From the NCBI RefSeq assembly GCF_030285625.1, contig NZ_CP127294.1, positions 3,854,001 to 3,918,000 on the forward strand: a stretch of 64,000 bases of DNA. Direction: 5' to 3'. A model generated the notes under the pieces. The model was not told the DNA's origin, ran no database searches, and saw only the letters and a program-made list of their open reading frames with translations. This document shows positions 1 to 8,342 of this stretch, one piece after another (positions within the stretch are counted from its first letter, which is position 1; each line of letters begins with the position of its first letter). The position numbers and the translations under genes were made by a program. Source of the stretch: Amycolatopsis sp. 2-15 (GTDB lineage Bacteria > Actinomycetota > Actinomycetes > Mycobacteriales > Pseudonocardiaceae).

Positions 1-371
1 TCGTCGTAGAACCCGACCTGCTCCTCGGCGTCCGCCGAGCGGCGGGCGAGCCAGATCAGCCGCCGGAAGCGTTGGACGTCGACGTGGTCGGGCTCGACGT
101 CGAGCACGTAACCGTGGCCCCGGCGCACGATCTGGTGTTCACCCGCCAGCGCCGTGCGCAGCCGGGTGAAGTAGCTGTGCACCATGCCCCGCGCGCTGCC
201 CGGTGCTTCGTCGCCCCACACGCGGACCACGAGGTCGTCGAGCGAGACCGGCTGGCCGGCTTCGAGCAGCAGCGCCACCAGGATGGCGCGCGGCCCCGCC
301 GGACCGATCGGCTGGGGCTCCTCGCCCCGGACCACCTCGACGTTGCCCAGGAGCCGGAAGCCGAGAGACAT
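1..371 (-). CDS. SARP/AfsR-type transcriptional regulator (N-terminal part, runs off the window)
   Basis: The reverse strand from an ATG at 371 reads MSLGFRLLGNVEVVRG and continues open to the window edge (about 123 residues). The visible part is an OmpR-like winged-helix DNA-binding domain. The stretch LDDLVVRVWGDEAPGSARG followed by VHSYFTRLRTAL is the usual recognition region of SARP/AfsR/DnrI regulators. The phrase VDVQRFRRLIWLARR marks the start of the bacterial transcriptional activation domain. Any C-terminal ATPase or TPR part lies outside, so small SARP and large AfsR forms cannot be told apart. It is divergent from the MFS exporter at 598 and may control it; that link is inference. 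Confidence 0.82.
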   Translation of the reverse strand, partial: MSLGFRLLGNVEVVRGEEPQPIGPAGPRAILVALLLEAGQPVSLDDLVVRVWGDEAPGSARGMVHSYFTRLRTALAGEHQIVRRGHGYVLDVEPDHVDVQRFRRLIWLARRSADAEEQVGFYD

Positions 372-501
372 CTGAGACCACCTCTGACCCGCTCCGCGCG
401 AACATTCGCCGCATCTTAAGCACGGTCGTCGAATGTCTCACCCGACAGGTAACCGCGTCCCGCATTCTAGTTCCGCGCCGCCGATGAATTCGGATCCGGA
501 A

Positions 502-522
502 TCCTTATCATTCGATTAAGGA
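502..522. promoter_or_regulatory. Inverted repeat in the SARP/MFS divergent promoter
   Basis: TCCTTA-N9-TAAGGA lies in the 226-bp gap between the divergent regulator (start 371) and exporter (start 598). The gap is AT-richer than its surroundings, with no coding signal. A regulator binding site is plausible; no -10/-35 pair is clear enough to call. Confidence 0.35.
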
Positions 523-597
523 ATGCGCCGCGTCGCGCCGCACGGATTCGGTCGCGGCGGCTACATTCGCGGGGAGACTCGCGAAAGGAGCCCTGAC

Positions 598-1944
598 ATG
601 GCCGCACGAGCCCGGACCGTGGGCTTCACCGGCATCTGCCTGGGGTACTTCGCGATCATCCTCGACGGCAGCGTGCTCAACATCGCGGTGCCCGCGCTGC
701 GCGACGACCTGAAGACGTCCCTGGCCTCGGTCCAGTGGGTGATCAACGCGTACACGCTGTGCCTCGCCGCGCTGCTGCTCACGGCGGGTGCGCTGGGCGA
801 CCGCTGGGGCCTGCGCCGGTGTTTCCTCTGGGGCACCACGATCTTCACCGCCGCGTCGCTGGCCTGCTCGCTCGCGCCGTCGGTGCACGTCCTCATCGCG
901 GCCCGCGTAGTACAGGGCGGGGGCGCGGCGGCCCTGCTGCCGGCGACGCTCGCGCTGATCCGCACGCTGTTCTCCGACGAGGCCGAACGCGCCCGCGCCA
1001 CGGCCATCTGGGTGTCCACCGGCGCGATCTCCACCGCGGTCGGGCCGATGGTCGGCGGGCTGCTGATCGACGCGTTCGGCTGGCGCAGCATCTTCCTGAT
1101 CAACCTGCCCATCGGCGTCGCCGCGATCCTGCTGGCCCGGGCGGGAATCACGGAGGCGCCGCGCCACGAGCGCAAGGTCGACCACGCCGGGCAGCTCACG
1201 GCGGTGGCGACGCTGGGGCTGATCACCGCGGGCGTGATCGTGAGCGGCAGCGCCGGCTGGAGTTCCCCGCTCAGCCTCGGCCTGCTGGCCGGTGGCCTCC
1301 TGTCCGCTGCGGCGTTCTGGCTGGTCGAACGCAGCGTGGCGCAGCCGATGCTGCCGAGGGGCTTCTTCTCGGTCCGGGTGCGCTCGGTCGCGGTGGCGAG
1401 CGCGGCGTTCATGGGGTTTCTGTTCTACGGCACGCTTTTCGTGATGTCGCTGTACTTCCAGCAGGCGCGCGGCTGGTCGGCGGGCGAGGCCGGGATCGCG
1501 CTCCTGCCGCTCACGGTCGGGTCGACGATCGGCTCGCTCGTGGTCTACCGGCCGCTGTCCCGGCGGTTCGGCAACTCCGTGGCACTGCTGGCCGGCTTCG
1601 CCTGCTGCGCGTCCGGCGTCGCGGTGCTGTTGATCTTCACTTCGGCCACGGCGTACGTGCCGGTCGCGGCCGGCTTGCTGCTGGTCGGGGTGTCGAGCAC
1701 GATCGCGTTCTCCGCGCTCACGTCGCTGCTGGTCCCGAGCGTGCCGGTGCACCAGTCGGGCGTCGCGTCCGGCGTGCAGAACACGAGCCGGCAGTCGGGC
1801 GCGCTGATGTCGGTGGCCGTGCTCGGCGCGGTCCTGAACACGGCGGCGTTCACGGCTCGGCTGCCGATCGCGTTGAGCGTGCTCGCCGCGGTGGTGGTGC
1901 TCGCGCTCGTCTCGGCCGGGTTCGCGACGCGGCCCGCCCGCTGA
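598..1944 (+). CDS. MFS transporter, DHA2 (14-TM) drug-exporter type
   Basis: This is a 448-residue integral membrane protein, the usual length for DHA2-family drug:proton antiporters. Near the N-terminus ILDGSVLNIAVPAL matches the family motif lDxTvvNvAlP, and GALGDRWGLRR is motif A between TM2 and TM3. Many hydrophobic segments follow, consistent with 14 helices. The ATG at 598 is preferred over an upstream in-frame GTG because GAAAGGAG lies 7-8 bases before it and the protein then begins right at its first helix. The role is probably proton-driven efflux of a small toxic compound or antibiotic. The divergent SARP-type gene is a candidate regulator. The substrate cannot be told from sequence. 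Confidence 0.9.
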   Translation: MAARARTVGFTGICLGYFAIILDGSVLNIAVPALRDDLKTSLASVQWVINAYTLCLAALLLTAGALGDRWGLRRCFLWGTTIFTAASLACSLAPSVHVLIAARVVQGGGAAALLPATLALIRTLFSDEAERARATAIWVSTGAISTAVGPMVGGLLIDAFGWRSIFLINLPIGVAAILLARAGITEAPRHERKVDHAGQLTAVATLGLITAGVIVSGSAGWSSPLSLGLLAGGLLSAAAFWLVERSVAQPMLPRGFFSVRVRSVAVASAAFMGFLFYGTLFVMSLYFQQARGWSAGEAGIALLPLTVGSTIGSLVVYRPLSRRFGNSVALLAGFACCASGVAVLLIFTSATAYVPVAAGLLLVGVSSTIAFSALTSLLVPSVPVHQSGVASGVQNTSRQSGALMSVAVLGAVLNTAAFTARLPIALSVLAAVVVLALVSAGFATRPAR

Positions 1945-2060
1945 TCCATTGTCCGTTCGAGCAGCGAAATCGGTCCGTGCGATCAAGATCGGCGTGGGAC
2001 CGGTTCACCCGATGAGGCCGCCGGGTAGCCAGGTGCCGACCCGGACGAAGGGAAGTTCTC

Positions 2061-2279
2061 ATGGCGGCTGGCACTCGATGGCACGTGATCCCGCGAACCG
2101 CGGGGCTGTGCGTGCTCTGGCTCCTCATCGGTCTCGCGCTGGCCGTTCAGGCCGTGCTGGTGCTCAGCACCAGCAGCGTCAACCAGCCCGCGCTGGAAGT
2201 TGTCGTGGCCGTGTTGGGCGTGATCCTCGTGGGGTGTTCGATCGCCGGGCTGGTGTCGCCGCGGCTGCGCGGCCGGTGA
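2061..2279 (+). CDS. Small two-helix membrane protein
   Basis: This is a 72-residue protein with two hydrophobic segments (about residues 12-32 and 43-65), a short hydrophilic link, and a basic C-terminal end (SPRLRGR). A purine-rich GAAGGGAAG lies before the ATG. It ends 1 bp before the convergent reductase gene. No family is recognised and no function can be assigned; a small inner-membrane protein of unknown role is the most that can be said. Confidence 0.6.
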   Translation: MAAGTRWHVIPRTAGLCVLWLLIGLALAVQAVLVLSTSSVNQPALEVVVAVLGVILVGCSIAGLVSPRLRGR

Positions 2280-2280
2280 G

Positions 2281-3955
2281 CTACTGGTCGAGCACGACGT
2301 CGGTCTCCGGCCGGGCGCAGCATACGAGGACCCGCCCGGCCGGGGGCAGTTCGAGCGGCACGGGGTCGTACGTCGTCGTACCGTCCAGCAGCGGGGTGTC
2401 GCAGGTGTGGCAGACGCCGCTGCGACAGGCCCAGCGCGTGGGGACGGCACAGGTTTCGGCGAGCTCCAGCAGGGTTTCCCCGTCGTCGCGCCACCGGACG
2501 GTGAGGCCGCTGCGGGCGAAGGTGACGGCGCGACCGGTTCCGGGCGGGCCGTCCGGCTGGTGGGGCGCGACGGTGACGGCCCCGCGCATACCGGGGTTGA
2601 TCGCGGCGAGGGCGCCGAAGAGTTCCGTGCGGACGTCGGGGCAACCCTGCGCCACGAGGGCTTCGCGGACGTCGTCCATAAAGGCTTGCGGGCCGCAGAC
2701 GTACGCGGTGGCGTCGGCGGGCAGGGCGAGCTCCTTCAGCGTCCGGCCGGTGACGCGGCGGCCTTCGATGCCGGAAACCGGGCGGGTGTGGAAGAAGTGC
2801 GCGTGACTCTTCGGCAGCCGCGCGGGCAGGTCCCGGACTTCGGACCCGAACGCCTGGTCCGCCGCGGTGCGGGCCGTGTGGATCCACCACACCTCGCGCT
2901 CGGGCTCCTCGGCGGTGAGCCCGTGCAGCATCGCCAGGACGGGGGTGACGCCGGCGCCGGCGGACAGCAGCACGACCGGGCCGGAACCCGGCTCCAGCAC
3001 GAAGTCGCCGCGCGGCGCGGCCACGTCGAGGAGGTCGCCGGCCCGCAGCACGTCGTGCACGTAGGTGCTCGCGGCGCCGTCGCGCTTCACGCTGATGCGG
3101 TAGCCCTCGGTCGTCGAGAGCGAGTAGCTGCGGACCGGCGGCGTTCCGTCGGCGCCCGGCAGCCGCACGGTGAGGTACTGGCCCGGCCGTGCGGCGGGGA
3201 GGACTTCGCCGGGCGCGTCGAGGTACACCGACGTGATGGTCGCGCTCTCGCGCACTGAGCTTCGTCACGGTCAGCGGCCGGAATCCGGCCCAGCCCGGGG
3301 CCGCGGGCTGGGCGGCCGGGCTGAGCAGGTCGCGGAACGACTGGCGCCAGCCGGGGCTCAGCGCGGGGATGTCGACGGCGGATTCGAGGGCTTCGGTGGT
3401 GCGGTTCGGGGTGTAGAGCAGGGCGTCGACGTCGGCGACGGTCATCTCGTGCGGCCCGCGCCGCGTCCGGACGATCTCGTCGCCGGCCGCGACATGGCCC
3501 TCGCGGATGACGCGGAAGTAGAACCCCGGCCGTCCGTGGGACACCAGCAGCGACGGCAGTTCCGGCTCGTTCAGGCGCATGCCGACGCGGAAGCACGTCA
3601 CCCGCGGCTGCGTCACCTCGAACTCGGCCTCGTCGATGCGGTAGCGGCCGCCGACGCAGACCTCGTCGTCGGGCAGGCCGGTGACGGTGAAGTTCTCGCC
3701 GAACTGCCCGAACTCGTAGCTGTCGTGCCTGAAGTACGCCTGCCAGTACTCGATCGACTCCAGCTGGTAGACGAACACCGCCCGCTGCTCGCCGCCGTGC
3801 CCGGCCGGGTCGCCCTGTCCGTCGCCGTCGACGTGGAGCTGCCGAACCATCCGGGGGCCGCTGACCGCGCTCTTCCAGATGCCGGTGTGGACGATCCTGC
3901 TGTTCCACTCGACGTCCTTGGGTATTCCCACGTTGACCGACACCAGCGTTGGCAC
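2281..3955 (-). pseudogene. MOSC domain-ferredoxin reductase fusion, frameshifted between the domains
   Basis: From a GTG at 3955 (GAGGAAGGAG upstream) the reverse strand encodes a YiiM-type MOSC domain (about residues 1-220). A different frame, opening at 3255, encodes an FAD/NAD(P)-binding reductase with the flavin motif RSYSLS, the nucleotide motif SAGAGVTPVLAML and the pyridine-nucleotide CGP motif. A C-terminal plant-type 2Fe-2S ferredoxin follows (CRSGVCHTC plus a distal CC). The two parts normally form one protein of about 560 residues. Removing one base at about 3256 gives 557 residues without interruption. The second frame has no ribosome-binding site of its own, so a frameshift or sequence error is likelier than two genes. 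Family members transfer electrons from NAD(P)H to a substrate held near the MOSC domain; the substrate is unknown. The gene is divergent from a LysR gene. Confidence 0.8.
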
Positions 3956-4029
3956 GCCTGCTCCTTCCTCGATGGCGCCGAACTACTGTGGGCGCGCGTT
4001 TTCCCCGGTGCGCGGAAATGGTCACGTCA

Positions 4030-4042
4030 CATGAAATTTATG
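4030..4042. promoter_or_regulatory. Imperfect palindrome between the MOSC-reductase and LysR genes
   Basis: CATGAAATTTATG (10 of 12 flanking positions symmetric) sits in the 110-bp divergent gap, 23 bp before the LysR start. It is a candidate LysR binding or autoregulation site. No Shine-Dalgarno sequence precedes the LysR ATG at 4066, so that message may be leaderless. Confidence 0.35.
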
Positions 4043-4065
4043 GCGGATCTTGTTAGATTTTCCGA

Positions 4066-4962
4066 ATGACAACGCTGCGCGCCCTGGAATGTCTGGTCGC
4101 CCTCGTGGAAGAGGGCTCGGTGACGCGTGCCGCGGCCTCGTTGCAGATGTCGCAGCCCGCGCTGTCGCACCAGCTCGCGTCGCTCGAACGCGAGATCGGC
4201 ACCCCGATGGTGCAGAAGATGGGCCGCGGCGTGCGCGTGACCGCCGCGGGCCAAGCGGTCGCGGAAGAGGCGCGGGTGGCGTTGAAGGCGTCCGAACGCG
4301 CGGTGCGCGTGGGCCGGCAGATCGGGTCCGGTGGCGCGGGGCGGCTGCGGATCGCCTGCGCGGAGACCATGACGGCGTGGCTGCTCGTGCCGGTGCTGCG
4401 GCACTGGCGAGCGCGCCGGGCCGAGGTGCTGATCGAACTCAGTGAGCACACGAGTTCCGACCGGATGGTGGAACTCGTGGCGTCGGGCGAGGTCGACGTC
4501 GCCGTGGGGCCGCGCCCGTCCGAGACGGGTGAGCACCTCGAAGTGCTCGGCGAGGAGGAGGTGGTCGTCGTCGCGCCGGCGGGCCATCCGTTCGCCGAAC
4601 GCCTGTCGGTGCCGTTCGCTGATCTCGCCGCGGAGCCGTTCGTTCACTTCGTGAGTGACAACGGGTTGTCGGTGTGGCTCGACCAGCTCGCCGCGGAACA
4701 CGGTGTGGTGCTGGATCCCGTGCTGCGCACCAGGAGTCCGCGCACGGCCGCGCAGCTCGCGGCCGCGGGCATGGGCGTGACGATCGTGCCCGTCTCGGCG
4801 CTGCCGGCTCGCCCGCCGGGAGTGGTGCGGCGGCTGGATCCCCTGGTGGAGCGCGAGATCGTGGTGGTGGTCGCGGCTCCGTCGGATTCCCTCGTCGGCC
4901 TGTTCGTGGGCGACCTTCGACGACGTGGGCTGCCAGGCGCCCGGCCGGCGCGCGCGAACTGA
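4066..4962 (+). CDS. LysR family transcriptional regulator
   Basis: This is a 298-residue protein of typical LysR length. The N-terminal winged helix-turn-helix covers about residues 1-60; GSVTRAAASLQMSQPALSHQ is the classic recognition stretch. A linker helix and a periplasmic-binding-like effector domain (about 90-290) follow, with GEVDVAVGPRP and GMGVTIVPVSALP. It faces the MOSC-reductase gene across 110 bp, the usual arrangement of a LysR regulator and its target, so control of that enzyme is likely but inferred. The ATG has no clear ribosome-binding site. Effector unknown. Confidence 0.9.
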   Translation: MTTLRALECLVALVEEGSVTRAAASLQMSQPALSHQLASLEREIGTPMVQKMGRGVRVTAAGQAVAEEARVALKASERAVRVGRQIGSGGAGRLRIACAETMTAWLLVPVLRHWRARRAEVLIELSEHTSSDRMVELVASGEVDVAVGPRPSETGEHLEVLGEEEVVVVAPAGHPFAERLSVPFADLAAEPFVHFVSDNGLSVWLDQLAAEHGVVLDPVLRTRSPRTAAQLAAAGMGVTIVPVSALPARPPGVVRRLDPLVEREIVVVVAAPSDSLVGLFVGDLRRRGLPGARPARAN

Positions 4963-5167
4963 GAGTGTGACGGAATTCTTTCGGCCTCGGCGCCGCGGGT
5001 TTCGGATCGCCGGACGCGGTTACCGTGGCGGTCGACCTGGTTGTCGACCGGGAACGCGAGGTGGGTTCGCGGGCGCGAACCGGCACCGGACTCTCTTCTC
5101 CCGCAAGGATTATCGCGGCTTCGTGCGATCCGGCGGGCGTTCCCCCGAACACGGAAGAAGCCCGTAC

Positions 5168-6406
5168 GTGGATCAGCTGCAGGCTTATGTACTCGACGTC
5201 GACGGGACCGACATCCAAGCGGAAGGCGCGCGGTTGCGCGAAGGCGGCTCGGCGGTGGTGGTGGAGCTGCCGGGCGGGGTCCGCGCCTGGGCGGTCGGCC
5301 ACGCCGGCACGCTGAAGTCCCTGCTGACCGACAGCAGGGTGTCCAAAGATCCGCGACAGCACTGGGCCGCGTGGAAGGAAGACCGCATCGCCGCCGACTG
5401 GCCGCTGCGGCTCTGGGTTTCGGTGCAGAACATGTTCACCGCCTACGGAAGCGATCACCGGCGGCTGCGCTCGCTGGTCGCGTCGGGCTTCACCGCGAAG
5501 CGGACGATGGAGCTCAAGCCGTGGGTCGAACGCATCACGGCGACGTTGCTCGACGAGGTGGCCTCGCTGGGCCGGGCGAACGGTGTCGTCGACCTGCGAG
5601 GAGCTTTCGCGTATCAGCTGCCGGTGGAGGTCATCTGCCGGCTGTTCGGCGTGGACGACTCACAGCGCGCCGGCCTGCGCAAGGTGGTGGACACCGTCTT
5701 CGACACCACCACCACCCCCGAAGCCGCGCAGGCCAACGCCGAGGACATGTACCGGATCCTCACGGGCCTGGCCGAGCAGAAGCGCGCGCAGCCCGGCGAC
5801 GACGTGACGAGCGCGATCATCCAGGCCGACTCCGTCCGCTTCGGCCGGCTCACCGACGCCGAGGTCGTCGACACGCTCATCCTCATGCTGACCGCCGGGC
5901 ACGAGACGACCGTGAACCTGCTGGACCAGGCCATGACGGCGATGCTCACGCACCCGGAGCAGCTCGCGCTCGTGCGGTCCGGCGAGCGCCCGTGGAGCGA
6001 CGTGGTCGAGGAAACCCTGCGGTGGCAAGCCCCCGTGGCGTATCTGCCGCTGCGGTACGCGGTGACCGACATCGACCTGGGTGACGTCGTGATCCCCGAG
6101 GGGGACGCGATCCTCGCCGCCTACGCCGCGGCCGGCCGTGACGAGGCGGAGTACGGCGAGACCGCGGGCGAGTTCGACATCACGCGCGGGGTGAAGCAGC
6201 ACCTGGCGTTCGGGCACGGTATCCACCACTGCCTCGGTGCGCCGCTGGCGCGGCTCGAGGCGACGACGGCGTTGCGGATGTTGTTCGAGCGGTTCCCGGA
6301 GCTGGCGTTCGCGCAGCCGTCGACGCGGTTGGTGCCGATGAGCTCGTTCCTGTCCAACGGCCACGCGGAGCTGCCGGTGCGGCTGGGGCGCGACGCGTCC
6401 CTCTGA
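5168..6406 (+). CDS. Cytochrome P450
   Basis: This is a 412-residue soluble bacterial P450. The heme-ligand loop FGHGIHHCLGAPLAR places the axial Cys near residue 355. The I-helix oxygen-activation motif is AGHETT, and the K-helix ExxR is EETLR. The GTG at 5168 gives the usual actinobacterial length; GGAAGAAG lies about 10 bases upstream. The reading frame stays open far upstream but without coding character. Such enzymes are monooxygenases of secondary metabolism or xenobiotic breakdown and need ferredoxin and reductase partners. The closest ferredoxin-like domain is in the broken fusion at 2281. No ferredoxin gene adjoins it. It ends at a strong terminator shared with the convergent SDR. 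Substrate unknown. Confidence 0.92.
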   Translation: MDQLQAYVLDVDGTDIQAEGARLREGGSAVVVELPGGVRAWAVGHAGTLKSLLTDSRVSKDPRQHWAAWKEDRIAADWPLRLWVSVQNMFTAYGSDHRRLRSLVASGFTAKRTMELKPWVERITATLLDEVASLGRANGVVDLRGAFAYQLPVEVICRLFGVDDSQRAGLRKVVDTVFDTTTTPEAAQANAEDMYRILTGLAEQKRAQPGDDVTSAIIQADSVRFGRLTDAEVVDTLILMLTAGHETTVNLLDQAMTAMLTHPEQLALVRSGERPWSDVVEETLRWQAPVAYLPLRYAVTDIDLGDVVIPEGDAILAAYAAAGRDEAEYGETAGEFDITRGVKQHLAFGHGIHHCLGAPLARLEATTALRMLFERFPELAFAQPSTRLVPMSSFLSNGHAELPVRLGRDASL

Positions 6407-6419
6407 CGGACACGGCGAT

Positions 6420-6447
6420 GGCCTCGATTCCGTGCGGAATCGAGGCC
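6420..6447. terminator. Bidirectional terminator between P450 and SDR
   Basis: GGCCTCGATTCC-GTGC-GGAATCGAGGCC forms a perfect 12-bp stem with a 4-base loop in the 66-bp gap between two convergent genes. It should end transcription from both sides. Confidence 0.8.
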
Positions 6448-6472
6448 ACTGTCGTGTTCGCCGGTTTTCGGG

Positions 6473-7189
6473 TCAGGTCAGCGGTTCGCCGCCGTCGACG
6501 CGCAGGGTCACGCCGGTGAAAAACGGGTTGGTCATCGCGAACAGCACGGCGGACGCGATGTCGTCGACGGCTCCGATGCGCCGGGCCGGGTTGTGCGTGC
6601 GGAAGTGCTCGAAGTAGGCGGCTTTGCCTTCTTCGCCCATGGCGTCCCAGATGCCGGTGTCGATGACCCCCGGGGAGATGGCGTTGACGCGGATCGGTGC
6701 GAGCTCCAACGACAGCGAGCGCGTGAGGAAGTCGGCCGCGCCGTTGGTGATGGCGACGCCGAGGAAACCGACCGCGGGCTTGAACGCGGCCACGCCGGAG
6801 AAGAGTGTGAAGGAGCCGCCTTCGGCGAGGTGCGGGGCGAAGTGCTTGGCCAGCATGACGGGCCCGATGACCTTGGTGTCGAACGAGCGGCGCAGAGCGT
6901 CGCGGTCCAGCTCCGCGAGGAGGCCGCGGGCTCGCGACGACGCCGTGGTGACGAGGTGGTCGACCGAGCCGAGGCGTTCGGCCAGGGCCGCGATGGACTC
7001 GTCGACGGTGACGTCGACCTCTTCGGCGCGGATGCCCTCGTCGTCGTAGGCCTGCGCCAGCTTGGCCTTGTCGCGGCCGGCGACCACGACCTGGGCGCCC
7101 TGGGCGCGCGCCGCGAGCGTGACCGCCCGCGCGATGCCGCTCGGCCGTCCGATGACCAGAACCGTGCGATTCTCCAGCGCTGTCTCCAC
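6473..7189 (-). CDS. Atypical short-chain dehydrogenase/reductase lacking YxxxK
   Basis: From the GTG at 7189 the product is 238 residues, the same length as its divergent paralogue at 7521; the upstream extension lacks coding character. The N-terminal Rossmann region carries LVIGRPSGIARAV, a variant of the glycine motif. The position of the catalytic YxxxK is occupied by VAITN (Tyr to Val, Lys to Asn), while the following ELAPIRVNAISPGVIDTGIW and C-terminal VDGGEPL are standard for SDRs. This resembles the group of SDR-like proteins represented by PRK07041 (from memory). Classical hydride-transfer chemistry is therefore doubtful; nucleotide binding is likely. A convergent P450 lies downstream. 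Confidence 0.82.
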   Translation of the reverse strand: METALENRTVLVIGRPSGIARAVTLAARAQGAQVVVAGRDKAKLAQAYDDEGIRAEEVDVTVDESIAALAERLGSVDHLVTTASSRARGLLAELDRDALRRSFDTKVIGPVMLAKHFAPHLAEGGSFTLFSGVAAFKPAVGFLGVAITNGAADFLTRSLSLELAPIRVNAISPGVIDTGIWDAMGEEGKAAYFEHFRTHNPARRIGAVDDIASAVLFAMTNPFFTGVTLRVDGGEPLT

Positions 7190-7382
7190 GACCGTCCTTC
7201 CCGTGCTCCTCTGTGGACTCTTCCACCGTACGGTCCTGGCGAGCCGGGGAGTCATCGATGTTGTGGCAGGTCAGGTGAGGTTTTGTGCATGAGTCTCTGG
7301 CAACCATTAGGCATCTTTCCGGTTGGCGACCTTGATCGTGCGCGTGAGTGAAAACCCGGGCTTGCGCCGTGATGACTAATGG

Positions 7383-7401
7383 GTATACCGTCATTGTATA
7401 C
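7383..7401. promoter_or_regulatory. Paired GTATAC hexamers in the SDR/SDR divergent promoter
   Basis: GTATAC occurs twice, 13 bp apart, in the 331-bp gap (7190-7520) between the two divergent SDR paralogues. The gap is AT-rich against its background and holds no gene I can support. The paired palindromes are a candidate operator or promoter core serving the 7521 gene. Confidence 0.4.
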
Positions 7402-7520
7402 GTTAGTTGAGTACGAGTGAAGCATTCGCCGACTCTCGCTCACGGGCAGAAAACTTTCATGAAGCGGGCCGAACCCCCGGCCTACGCTTCTTCGCGGGAC
7501 TGTTCAAGGGAGACACGCTC

Positions 7521-8237
7521 ATGTCCGAATCCCTCAAGGGACGCAAGGTTCTCGTCGTCGGCCGTGGCAGCGGCATCGCCAGGGCCGTAGTGCTCGCGGT
7601 GCGTGCCGCGGGTGCGGAGGTCGTCGTCGCCGGTCGCGACGAGGAGAAGCTCAAGGGTGCGTACGACGATCCGGGTGTCTCGGTCGAAACGGTCGACCTG
7701 ACCGACGAGGCCAGCGTGGCCGCGCTCGCCGCGCGTCTCGGGCAGGTCGACCACATCGTGTCCACAGCGTCGGCTCGCGCCCGCGGACTGGTCGGCGACC
7801 TGGCACACGGCACGATCGCGCTTTCGTTCGAGACCAAGGTCATCGGCCCGATCCTGCTGGCGAAGCACCTGGCCCCGAAGATGCCGGCCGACGGCTCGAT
7901 GGTGATCTTCTCGGGAGCGACGGCCCGCAAGCCGTCGATCGGGATGCTGGCGGTCGCCGCCACCAACGGCGCGGTCGACTCGCTCACTAAGGCGCTCGCC
8001 GTGGAGCTCGCGCCGATCCGCGTCAACGCCGTCTCGCCGGGGACGATCGACACCGGCGCGTACGACGCACTCGGCGACGAGAAGAAGGCCGCGCTCTTCG
8101 CGCAGCGTTCGGCGAGCAATCCCGCGCGGCGGATCGGGACTTCGGAGGACATCGCCGACGCGGTGCTCTTCGCGCTCACCAACGGGTTCGTGACCGGGGT
8201 GTCGATGGGCGTCGACGGTGGTGAGCCGCTGGTATGA
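7521..8237 (+). CDS. Atypical short-chain dehydrogenase/reductase lacking YxxxK (paralogue of 6473)
   Basis: This is 238 residues, starting at the ATG at 7521 behind AAGGGAGA. It aligns over its whole length with the divergent gene at 6473. It shares VLVVGRGSGIARAVVLA, the sequence QVDHIVSTASARARGL, ELAPIRVNAVSPGTIDTG and the C-terminal VDGGEPLV. As in the paralogue, the catalytic Tyr-xxx-Lys is replaced (VAATN). Loss of the same residues in both copies indicates that the change predates the duplication and is tolerated or selected. The fold and probable NAD(P) binding are clear; the reaction is not. The two may form a heteromer, which is inference only. Confidence 0.83.
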   Translation: MSESLKGRKVLVVGRGSGIARAVVLAVRAAGAEVVVAGRDEEKLKGAYDDPGVSVETVDLTDEASVAALAARLGQVDHIVSTASARARGLVGDLAHGTIALSFETKVIGPILLAKHLAPKMPADGSMVIFSGATARKPSIGMLAVAATNGAVDSLTKALAVELAPIRVNAVSPGTIDTGAYDALGDEKKAALFAQRSASNPARRIGTSEDIADAVLFALTNGFVTGVSMGVDGGEPLV

Positions 8238-8342
8238 CACTGTCCTGAGTGGACGGTTGTGATGGCTTGGTGGCTTGACGGCGGTGCGGCGTTCCCGAGC
8301 CGGACGCGCTGAGGGGATCGAAACGATGAACGGAGGTTCGTG

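Noticed and set aside
508..1986. Long reverse-strand open frame across the MFS exporter
   Set aside because: It is Arg/Glu/Gln/His-rich with no family character and mirrors the codon bias of the forward gene, a usual artefact of very high GC.
2147..3250. Extension of the MOSC frame through the reductase region
   Set aside because: The sequence turns Arg/Pro/His-rich at 3256 and the true reductase lies in the neighbouring frame.
1..6406. Edge of a secondary-metabolite gene cluster (SARP, MFS, P450)
   Set aside because: No core biosynthetic enzyme is present and the genes are in unrelated orientations; the SARP gene may belong to a cluster left of the window, which cannot be seen.
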